Positions 1-5,648 of a DNA stretch of 6,935 nt are shown here, piece after piece (the stretch's first letter is position 1; each line of letters begins with the position of its first letter). Location: contig JAUVPY010000132.1 of assembly GCA_030598425.1 (NCBI GenBank), positions 1 to 6,935 of the forward strand, read 5' to 3'. The position numbers and the translations under genes are program-made. The notes under the pieces are model-generated. The model was given only the letters and a program-made list of their open reading frames with translations, made no database searches and had not been told where the DNA came from. The DNA is from Anaerolineae bacterium (GTDB taxonomy: Bacteria; Chloroflexota; Anaerolineae; 4572-78; NAK82).

Positions 1-57
1 ACCGAATAGTACGATAAGCCCCAATGCCGCCAGACTGATGGTAGTAACAATATCCAT
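1..57 (-). CDS. N-terminus of a probable membrane protein, cut by the window edge
   Basis: An ATG at 55-57 opens a frame that stays open for 19 codons to the window edge. It reads MDIVTTISLAALGLIVLFG, almost wholly hydrophobic after residue 2, as expected for an N-terminal transmembrane helix or signal anchor. The start lies only 4 bases after the toxin stop codon (62-64). A purine-rich stretch GGAAGTAG, reading into the toxin stop codon, sits at suitable spacing upstream. The spacing suggests cotranscription with the toxin-antitoxin pair. Too little is visible to name a family, and the frame could end shortly outside the window. The function is unknown. Confidence 0.5.
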   Translation of the reverse strand, partial: MDIVTTISLAALGLIVLFG

Positions 58-61
58 CTGA

Positions 62-475
62 CTACTTCCGCTCCAGTTTCTCAAGCCGGATTCGGTCCTC
101 AAGCTGCTCAAGTTCCGGGTCCCCGCTCACCAAAACTGCATCCAACTCCTCCGCTGCCGCGGCGGCAAAGGCGTCCGCATAGGAGATCGCATAGCTCATC
201 TTGAGTCTGGCGGCGTTGAAGACCGCTTCGTCAGTCACCGGGACAACAGTCAGGGACAGACGACGAATGTCATCTAGTGTCTCCCTCGCCTCGCTCTCAC
301 CTTTGGCTTTGCCAATGCAGTAGTATACCTCACCAAGGTTAATGACGGAGATGAAGAGCTCGACGTTGCCTTTCCCTGTCTCTTCCAGCAACTGTTTGAC
401 ACGTGAGGCCGCGGGTTCTTCCTTCTGCAACAAGGCCAGGACCGCCCACGCATCAAGCACGAATCTCGGTTTCAT
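62..475 (-). CDS. vapC: PIN-domain ribonuclease toxin, VapC family
   Basis: This 137-residue protein has the length and layout of a VapC toxin, a Mg2+-dependent endoribonuclease that cleaves tRNA or other RNA when its antitoxin is lost. The usual PIN acidic residues are visible: D8 in the opening strand (FVLDAWAVLALL), E49 in NLGEVYY, D101 in SYADAFAAA and D119 in VSGDPELE. The toxin therefore looks catalytically intact. The start is ATG at 473-475, inside the 3' end of the antitoxin gene, with a 23-base overlap in a different frame; translational coupling is likely. The stop is TAG at 62-64. The actual RNA target cannot be told from sequence. The family call is firm; the symbol is generic. 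Confidence 0.9.
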   Translation of the reverse strand: MKPRFVLDAWAVLALLQKEEPAASRVKQLLEETGKGNVELFISVINLGEVYYCIGKAKGESEARETLDDIRRLSLTVVPVTDEAVFNAARLKMSYAISYADAFAAAAAEELDAVLVSGDPELEQLEDRIRLEKLERK

Positions 476-695
476 CCATTAGCTCCTGCTCGTGCTCTGT
501 CTCTAGGTCGGCGAGGAAATCGGAATCAGAATACTTGCCGTACAGAGCTTCAATTGGGGATGTTCTTATGGGCTCCAAGATGATTCTGCCCTCTTCGAGT
601 CGAAGGTGGAATTGGGTACCAGCCCGAAGCCCCAGAGCCTTCCTTACCGAGCTGGGGATGACCATTTGGCCTTTGGACGAAAGGCGCGTCAACAT
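453..695 (-). CDS. vapB: AbrB/MazE/SpoVT-fold antitoxin (VapB type)
   Basis: This is an 80-residue antitoxin. Residues 1-45 form a swapped-hairpin AbrB DNA-binding domain, recognisable from TRLSSKGQMVIPSSVRKALG and the following LRAGTQFHL and GRIILEPI strands. Residues 46-80 are acidic (DSDFLADLETEHEQE) and would wrap the PIN toxin encoded directly downstream. The start is ATG at 693-695, preceded by a strong GGAGG at 704-708 with 8 bases of spacing. The frame is open further upstream to 878, but that part overlaps the helicase gene, lacks a family match and lies upstream of the promoter, so I reject the longer form. Expression is probably autorepressed through the inverted repeat at 715-745. 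Confidence 0.92.
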   Translation of the reverse strand: MLTRLSSKGQMVIPSSVRKALGLRAGTQFHLRLEEGRIILEPIRTSPIEALYGKYSDSDFLADLETEHEQELMDETEIRA

Positions 696-703
696 AACTC
701 TTA

Positions 704-708
704 CCTCC
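704..708 (-). promoter_or_regulatory. Ribosome binding site of the antitoxin gene
   Basis: On the minus strand this is GGAGG, 8 bases before the ATG at 693-695. It fixes the short antitoxin start against the longer open frame. Confidence 0.85.
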
Positions 709-714
709 GTAGAG

Positions 715-745
715 TGTCTTACGTTTCCTTTAGTATTGTAAGACA
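715..745. promoter_or_regulatory. Inverted repeat, probable antitoxin operator
   Basis: Two perfect 8-base arms, TGTCTTAC (715-722) and GTAAGACA (738-745), are separated by 15 bases. The arm starts are 23 bases apart, about two helical turns, so a dimeric or tetrameric AbrB-fold regulator could bind both arms on one face. One arm overlaps the -10 box (735-740) and the other lies just downstream of the expected transcription start, so binding would block the promoter. What is seen is the repeat; the role as operator of the toxin-antitoxin operon is inferred from family behaviour. Confidence 0.7.
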
Positions 746-763
746 TAAGGGGCCGTCTGTCAA
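735..763 (-). promoter_or_regulatory. Sigma-70 type promoter of the toxin-antitoxin operon
   Basis: On the minus strand there is a consensus -35 box TTGACA (758-763), a 17-base spacer, and a -10 box TACAAT (735-740, one mismatch to TATAAT). Transcription would start near 727-729, giving a leader of about 32 bases before the antitoxin ATG. The -35 box overlaps the stop codon of the helicase gene (TGA at 760-762). The module can therefore be expressed separately from the long upstream operon. Confidence 0.82.
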
Positions 764-3306
764 GTGTGGACCGGCGACAACGCCTCCAACAGGGCAAGCG
801 CCTCCCGCTTACCGCCCTGAATATTCTCACCGGCGGGGCCGACGCATGACGGGCAACCGTCAGTGCACTCGCAGGCACCGACCAATTCGAAGGCGTGGGT
901 CATCAACTCGTCGTGCAATTCAAAGAGTCGCTGACTAAACCCCACGCCGGCCGGGACCTGGTCGTAGACAACCACCGTCGGTTGACCGTCGGCCAGTGGC
1001 GACTTGGGATCGGAGTGCACGCCAATATCGCGCGCGTCACACATCAAGAAGAGAGGCGCCAGGTGACCTAAGGCGAAGGCCAACCCGGCCAGCCCGCTTC
1101 GGATGCGCACCGCAGTTTCGGCGCGGCGGTGGCAGCGGGGGCAGAGCGTCACCAGGTTGGAGATTTGGTTGGCCCTCTGGTACGAAGCAAAGGCACGGAA
1201 GGGAGTCTTATGATGGACGTGATGAGAGTGTCTATCCTCGGGCAGACCACAATGCTGACAGCGATAGCCATCACGCGCCCGCGCCCGGGCGCGTTGCTCT
1301 GACCAGTTCGGGCCATAATCGATGGGATCGCTGGCCCAAGCCCCCTCGCCGCGCAGGTGTTCGGCAGTCTCCTCGGCTATCCCCAGCCAATAACCGGTGG
1401 TCACCAATTCAGTCGGTGGCATAGACAACTCACCACCACCCAGGTGCTCGTGGGTGAACCATTTGATCTTGCGAAAGCCAACCACCTGGGTGGTCACCGA
1501 GATCTCGCCGTGGGCTTTGGTCGCGCCGCGTGCCCCGACCTCGTCCAGCTTCTCCAGGAGCTGCACCACCGTTTCGCTGTGTGGCTGAGTGTAATAATCC
1601 ACGTCGGCCTCGCGCAGCCGCGCGATGTTCTGGTCCAGGTCCAGATCCTCCACCAGATACACGTGCCCCTCGTGCAAATAGACAGCACCCGGATGCACCA
1701 TCCAGAACGCGCTGGCCTGGTCTACCTGGCCGATGGCCGTCCATTCGTCGCCTTCTTTGGCCTGGAGCACCACCGTCTCGGGTGACGCGCTGCGCAGCGA
1801 GACGGCCTCAGCCGGATACTGATCCGCCATCCAGAAGTATTTGTCCCCGGACTGATGCAGGACCCCCGTCTCTTGCAGGAACTGGAGGAACTCCGCCACC
1901 TGCGCCCCTTCGACGCGGCCAAAGCTCTCCCCCCCCTGGAAAGGCAATTCAAAGGCGGCGCAGCGCAAATGACCCAGCAGGATGAGCAGGTTATCAGGGT
2001 TGATCAGGGCAGCCTCGGGCGAACGGCCGAATAAATAATCGGGATGATGGGCCAGAAATTGATCCAGCGGGTTGGCCGACGTGATCAGGGTTGCCATCGA
2101 CGCTTCCGTCTGACGGCCAGCACGACCTGCCTGCTGCCAGGTGCCGGCGATGGTGCCCGGATATCCGGTCAGCACAGCGGCGCCCATTCCACCAATATCG
2201 ATTCCCAGTTCCAGGGCGGTGGTGGCCACCACCGCACGTACCTCACCATCGCGCAGCCCCTGTTCAATCTCACGGCGCTGACGGGGTAGATAGCCGCTGC
2301 GGTAGCCGCGTATTTGACCCTCTCCCCCGGCCCCTCTCCCAGTTGCGGGAGAGGGGAGATTACGCCGGAGGTAGCGCAGGATCAACTCGACACTTTTTCG
2401 GGCCCTCGCGAAGATGATCGTCTGTATGTTGTGGCCCAAGAGACCCTCGGCCAGGCGGACGCTCTCCAGCAGCGCGCTACGCCGCAGGCCCAGGTCACGG
2501 TTAACGATGGGAGGGTTGTAGATCAAGAAGTGTTTAGCGCCCCGAGCCGCACCGTCATCATCTACCAGGGCCACCGGCTCTTCGATCAGCCGCTCGGCCA
2601 ACTCAACCGGATTGGCGATGGTGGCTGAGGTCAGAATGAACTGGGGCGACGCGCCGTAGAAGGCAGCGGTCCGCTTCAGCCGACGCAGCACGTTGGCCAC
2701 GTGTGAGCCGAAGACACCCCGATAGGTGTGCACTTCATCGATCACGACGAAGTGCAGGTGGTGAAAGAACTCGGCCCACAGGGTGTGATGCGGCAGAACT
2801 CCCGTGTGTAACATATCGGGGTTGCTGATGACGAGGCGCGCCGTGGCACGTACGGTTCGGCGTACGTCGGCGGGCGTGTCGCCATCGTAGGTAGCGACAG
2901 GGATGGGGGCTGAGGCCTCATCGCCTGATGAGGCTTCGAGTTGGTTTAGGATATTCGTCTGATCCTGGGCCAGGGCTTTGGTGGGAAAGAGATATAGGGC
3001 GCGCCCCCCCGGGTCGCGCAGCAGACGATCGAGGACAGGCAGGTTGTAGCAGAGTGTTTTCCCGCTGGCCGTGCCGGTGACAACAACTGGATTGTGTCCG
3101 GCGCTCACGTGTTCCCACGCGCTGGCTTGGTGGGTATACAAGGCACTGATTCCCTGGGCGCGCAGGGAATCTGACAGCGCCGGATGCAGTTCATTCGGAA
3201 ACGGCGTAAATCGCGCCGGGCGCGCGGGGAAAGTCTGCCAAGTAGCAATGTTCGAAGCAATATCAGGATCAGTGCGCCAGGCGTCCAGAAGTGTATGCAG
3301 GGACAA
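760..3306 (-). CDS. MrfA/YprA-type DEVH-box helicase with inserted HNH nuclease domain and DUF1998 zinc-binding end
   Basis: An 848-residue superfamily 2 helicase of the COG1205 (YprA/MrfA/Hrq1) group, whose studied members are 3'-5' DNA translocases in repair of mitomycin-type damage. Motifs in order: Q-like YTHQ 57-60; Walker A GTASGKT 78-84; Ia FPTKALAQDQ 107-116; DEVH 190-193; SAT 227-229; IV IIFARARKSVE 297-307; V TALELGIDIG 363-372; VI QQAGRAGR 391-398. Residues 665-730 form an HNH fold (C683/C686, VHH 697-699, N717, C722/C725-H726). DUF1998 follows (about 740-825), with the metal cluster C812, C814, C818, C821. Residues 317-330 come from an inserted palindromic repeat. The start is a TTG at 3304-3306, 18 bases after the RNase J stop; no in-frame ATG lies upstream before a stop, and the next in-frame Met is residue 165, past Walker A. 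The Shine-Dalgarno is poor, so coupled translation is likely. Confidence 0.93.
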   Translation of the reverse strand: MSLHTLLDAWRTDPDIASNIATWQTFPARPARFTPFPNELHPALSDSLRAQGISALYTHQASAWEHVSAGHNPVVVTGTASGKTLCYNLPVLDRLLRDPGGRALYLFPTKALAQDQTNILNQLEASSGDEASAPIPVATYDGDTPADVRRTVRATARLVISNPDMLHTGVLPHHTLWAEFFHHLHFVVIDEVHTYRGVFGSHVANVLRRLKRTAAFYGASPQFILTSATIANPVELAERLIEEPVALVDDDGAARGAKHFLIYNPPIVNRDLGLRRSALLESVRLAEGLLGHNIQTIIFARARKSVELILRYLRRNLPSPATGRGAGGEGQIRGYRSGYLPRQRREIEQGLRDGEVRAVVATTALELGIDIGGMGAAVLTGYPGTIAGTWQQAGRAGRQTEASMATLITSANPLDQFLAHHPDYLFGRSPEAALINPDNLLILLGHLRCAAFELPFQGGESFGRVEGAQVAEFLQFLQETGVLHQSGDKYFWMADQYPAEAVSLRSASPETVVLQAKEGDEWTAIGQVDQASAFWMVHPGAVYLHEGHVYLVEDLDLDQNIARLREADVDYYTQPHSETVVQLLEKLDEVGARGATKAHGEISVTTQVVGFRKIKWFTHEHLGGGELSMPPTELVTTGYWLGIAEETAEHLRGEGAWASDPIDYGPNWSEQRARARARDGYRCQHCGLPEDRHSHHVHHKTPFRAFASYQRANQISNLVTLCPRCHRRAETAVRIRSGLAGLAFALGHLAPLFLMCDARDIGVHSDPKSPLADGQPTVVVYDQVPAGVGFSQRLFELHDELMTHAFELVGACECTDGCPSCVGPAGENIQGGKREALALLEALSPVHT
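844..873 (-). other. Four-cysteine metal-binding cluster of the helicase
   Basis: These codons give C-x-C-x3-C-x2-C (CECTDGCPSC, residues 812-821), the zinc-binding signature at the end of DUF1998/MrfA-type helicases. All four cysteines are present, so the C-terminal domain appears complete. Confidence 0.85.
1117..1305 (-). other. HNH endonuclease domain inside the helicase
   Basis: Helicase residues about 668-730. The layout is a basic helix (QRARARARDGYRC), a zinc knuckle C683-x2-C686, the catalytic strand VHHKTPFRAF with H698/H699, the family Asn N717 in SNLVTLC, and a second knuckle C722-x2-C725-H726. Every residue class expected of a functional HNH (beta-beta-alpha-metal) nuclease is in place. 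B. subtilis MrfA as I know it lacks this domain. It is in frame, with no sign of a separate start or stop, so it is a domain insertion rather than a mobile intron or a separate gene. Confidence 0.85.
2317..2358 (-). repeat. Dispersed palindromic repeat inserted in frame in the helicase gene
   Basis: On the plus strand a perfect 10-bp stem, CCCCTCTCCC (2331-2340) and GGGAGAGGGG (2347-2356), closes on a 6-base loop AGTTGC. A second copy of the left arm core, CCCTCTCCC, lies at 2318-2326. This matches, from memory, a dispersed CCCTCTCCC/GGGAGAGGG repeat seen between genes in many Chloroflexota and other bacteria. Here it is translated in frame as LPSPATGRGAGGEG (helicase residues 317-330), adding about 14 residues between motifs IV and V where relatives usually run on directly. 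No second copy was seen in this window. Confidence 0.75.
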
Positions 3307-3324
3307 GGCCAGATACCGGTTACC

Positions 3325-4965
3325 TTAGACTTCAAGCACGACCGGGAAGATCATCGGACGCCGCCGGGTGCGTCGATACAGGAATTCGGCCAGCGTGTCG
3401 CGGATGAGAGCGCTGGCGGTATCGCGATGGCCGTTGGCCAGCGCTTCGATGACCAGGCTCTTGGCCTCTTCAATAAGGTCTTCGGCGTCACGCATATAAA
3501 CGAAGCCACGCGATATGATATGGGGACCTTCGATAATCTCTTCGCTGGCTTCGTCGAGGGCGACGACAACCACCACAAAACCATCGCGCGATAGCAGGTG
3601 ACGATCGCGCAGCACCACCTCACCCACATCGCCGATACCCAGTCCATCGATGAGTACGTGCCCGCCCCCCACCCGCTCCCCAAGCCGGGCACCCTCGTCG
3701 TCGAATTCGATCACCTGGCCATTTTCAACCACAAAGATGTTCTCTTCGGGGATACCCAACTCCTTACCCAACTGAGCGTGCAACACCAGGTGCCGGTACT
3801 CCCCGCCAGCAGGGATGAAATAGCGCGGCTGGGTGAGGCTGATCATCATCTTCTGCTCTTCCTGGCTGGCGTGCCCGGATACGTGAACTGGCAGCAAGCG
3901 ATGGTAATATACGGTGGCCCCCAGACGGAACAGGTTGTCGAGGGTGCGGTGTACCAGCTCTTCGTTGCCGGGGATAGGCGTGGCCGAAAGGATCACCGTG
4001 TCACCTTGCTGGATGTTCACCTGACGGTGTTCCTGATTGGCCATACGAACCAATGCACTGGTCGGCTCGCCTTGGGTGCCGGTGCACACAATCGCCACCT
4101 GCGATGGAGGCAAGGTCTCCAATTCTTCCGGGCGCAGGAACATCTCATCAGTTGCCGTCAAATAGCCAAGTTTACGCGCCATGCGCACGTTCTCAACCAT
4201 GCTGCGCCCCACCACCCCTATGCGACGATTGTGTTGGAGGGCACAGTCAATCACCTGCTGAACCCGCGAGATGTTCGAGGCAAAGGTGGAGACGATGATA
4301 CGCCCTTTGGCCCGGCTGAACACTCTTTCAAAGGTCTCGCTCACCAGGCGCTCCGAGGGTGTATAGCCGGGACGTTCCGCGTTAGTGCTATCGGACAACA
4401 ACGCCAGCACACCGCGCCGCCCATATCCGGCCAGCGCAGCATAATCGGTCAGCCGCCCGTGCACGGGCGTATAGTCAAATTTATACTCCCCCGTGTGAAC
4501 CACCAGTCCATGAGGGGTGTCTATGGCCAGGCCCACCGAGTCGGGGATGCTGTGGCAAAGGTGAAACGATTCTACTGTGAAGGGCCCCACTTGCACTCGG
4601 TCACCAGGCGCCATGGTGTGGATCTCCGTTGCGTCCAGAAGCCTTGCTTCGCGCAGTTTGACTTCAATGAGGCCTCGCGTGAGCCGGGTGGCATAGAGCG
4701 GCGCTTGAAGTTGGCGCAATACGTAAGGTAGTGCGCCAATGTGGTCTTCGTGACCGTGGGTAAAAAAAATGCCCTTGAGATAATCAGGCGCTTCCATCAA
4801 GTAGCTGATGTCAGGCACGACCAGGTCTATGCCCAGCATATCACTTTGGGGGAACATCAAGCCGCAATCGATGGCAATGGCCGTCTCCTCAAACTCCACC
4901 ACAGTCATGTTCTTGCCCACTTCCCCCGCGCCGCCGAGTGGAATGATGCGTAATGTGTCGGTCAT
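3325..4965 (-). CDS. rnj: Ribonuclease J
   Basis: This 546-residue metallo-beta-lactamase/beta-CASP ribonuclease matures and degrades RNA in the cytoplasm, acting as 5'-3' exonuclease and endonuclease. The length matches the family (about 550). Metal ligands are visible: HGHEDH at 70-75, H138 in LCHSIPDS and D164 in GEYKFD. The beta-CASP region contains SDSTNAERPGYT (191-202), VSTFASNISR (225-234) and the HVSGHAS loop (361-367), with IPAGGEYRHL (384-393) contributing H392. The C-terminal RNase J domain follows (SRGFVYMRDAED, 485-496). I chose the ATG at 4963-4965 because GGAG (4973-4976) lies 7 bases upstream; an in-frame TTG 21 bases further up would destroy this spacing. It lies 33 bases after the glycosylase gene and 18 before the helicase, in the same operon. 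It could be essential if no RNase E exists, which the window cannot show. Confidence 0.96.
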   Translation of the reverse strand: MTDTLRIIPLGGAGEVGKNMTVVEFEETAIAIDCGLMFPQSDMLGIDLVVPDISYLMEAPDYLKGIFFTHGHEDHIGALPYVLRQLQAPLYATRLTRGLIEVKLREARLLDATEIHTMAPGDRVQVGPFTVESFHLCHSIPDSVGLAIDTPHGLVVHTGEYKFDYTPVHGRLTDYAALAGYGRRGVLALLSDSTNAERPGYTPSERLVSETFERVFSRAKGRIIVSTFASNISRVQQVIDCALQHNRRIGVVGRSMVENVRMARKLGYLTATDEMFLRPEELETLPPSQVAIVCTGTQGEPTSALVRMANQEHRQVNIQQGDTVILSATPIPGNEELVHRTLDNLFRLGATVYYHRLLPVHVSGHASQEEQKMMISLTQPRYFIPAGGEYRHLVLHAQLGKELGIPEENIFVVENGQVIEFDDEGARLGERVGGGHVLIDGLGIGDVGEVVLRDRHLLSRDGFVVVVVALDEASEEIIEGPHIISRGFVYMRDAEDLIEEAKSLVIEALANGHRDTASALIRDTLAEFLYRRTRRRPMIFPVVLEV

Positions 4966-4972
4966 GGTCTTT

Positions 4973-4976
4973 CTCC
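4973..4976 (-). promoter_or_regulatory. Ribosome binding site of RNase J
   Basis: GGAG on the minus strand, 7 bases before ATG 4963-4965. It selects this ATG over the upstream TTG at 4984-4986. Confidence 0.75.
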
Positions 4977-4998
4977 AAATGAGCAAATCAGCCCGGAA

Positions 4999-5616
4999 TC
5001 AGAAAAGGCTCAATTGTTGGGCCTGGGGCGGTGGCTTCTCATCGCCGAGACTTTCCGCTTCGGCGATGAATCCAGGCAACTTTTTGAAATCGGCTTCGAC
5101 CAGCGGTCGCCATTTGGGCTGATGCAAGGCTGCCGCCGGGTGAAACATGGGGACTACCAGTGTACTTCCCACCCGCTTGGGCTGGCCGTGGATTTTGCTA
5201 ATGGCAGCACCAGGAAAGTAACGATACATTGAGAAACGCCCCAAGGTAACGATGACCTTGGGTTTGACGAGCTGAATCTGGCGTTCCAGGTAGGGATCGC
5301 AGGCTGATAGCTCATCAGTCAAGGGGTCCCGGTTACCAGGGGGGCGACACTTGACCACGTTGGCGATGTACACTTGCTCGCGCGTCATGCCGATGCTAGC
5401 CAGCAGCTCCTCCAGGAATTTGCCTGCCGCGCCGACAAAGGGCCGGCCCTGGCGGTCTTCGTGGAAGCCAGGCCCCTCACCGATAAACATGATGTCGGCA
5501 CCTGGTGGACCTTCGCCGGGCACCGCATGAGTCCGCCCCTGGTGGAGCGAACACAAGGTACACGAGCGGACGGCTTCCTCAAGCTGCTCGAGCGTCATCT
5601 GGTTGATGTCGGTCAC
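4999..5616 (-). CDS. Type 4 uracil-DNA glycosylase, iron-sulfur
   Basis: This 205-residue family 4 (UDGa-type) uracil-DNA glycosylase removes uracil from DNA as the first step of base excision repair. The four cluster cysteines are C19 and C22 (SCTLC), C90 (VVKCRPPGN) and C106 (SACDPYL), spaced as in [4Fe-4S] family members. Catalytic-pocket motif A is GEGPG (46-50) and motif B is FHPAAAL (158-164). N86 in YIANVVKC is the usual uracil-contacting Asn region. The protein ends in QLSLF (201-205), a consensus beta-clamp-binding peptide behind a Pro/Gln-rich tail. The start is GTG at 5614-5616, with AGGAG (5623-5627) 6 bases upstream; the internal ATG at residue 7 is too far from it. Family 4 and family 5 enzymes are related, but motif A and the length favour family 4. 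Confidence 0.95.
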   Translation of the reverse strand: MTDINQMTLEQLEEAVRSCTLCSLHQGRTHAVPGEGPPGADIMFIGEGPGFHEDRQGRPFVGAAGKFLEELLASIGMTREQVYIANVVKCRPPGNRDPLTDELSACDPYLERQIQLVKPKVIVTLGRFSMYRYFPGAAISKIHGQPKRVGSTLVVPMFHPAAALHQPKWRPLVEADFKKLPGFIAEAESLGDEKPPPQAQQLSLF

Positions 5617-5622
5617 AGTTCA

Positions 5623-5627
5623 CTCCT
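5623..5627 (-). promoter_or_regulatory. Ribosome binding site of the glycosylase gene
   Basis: AGGAG on the minus strand, 6 bases before a GTG start at 5614-5616. It decides for GTG over the ATG at 5596-5598. Confidence 0.8.
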
Positions 5628-5648
5628 TTGTCATACTGTGGCACGATT

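Noticed and set aside
696..878. Longer upstream form of the antitoxin with a start at 878
   Set aside because: The extra 61 residues overlap the helicase 3' end, look like a shifted-frame shadow, and lie upstream of both the promoter and the strong GGAGG of the short form.
1280..1293. Perfect 14-base palindrome CGCGCCCGGGCGCG
   Set aside because: It falls in the alternating Arg/Ala codons of the HNH basic helix (RARARA), which explain it without a separate function.
2848..2867. 7-bp hairpin ACGTACG/CGTACGT with a 6-base loop
   Set aside because: It lies in conserved helicase coding sequence (RRTVRATARL), is short, and has no T tract or link to a gene border.
3598..4731. Long plus-strand open frame of 377 codons opposite RNase J
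   Set aside because: It is fully antisense to a clear RNase J, has no recognisable domain, and its composition (many His, Gln, Arg) is typical of the mirror frame of a G+C-rich gene.
4966..4998. Possible terminator or promoter between the glycosylase and RNase J genes
   Set aside because: The 33-base gap has only the RNase J ribosome binding site; I see no stem with a T tract and no convincing -35/-10 pair.
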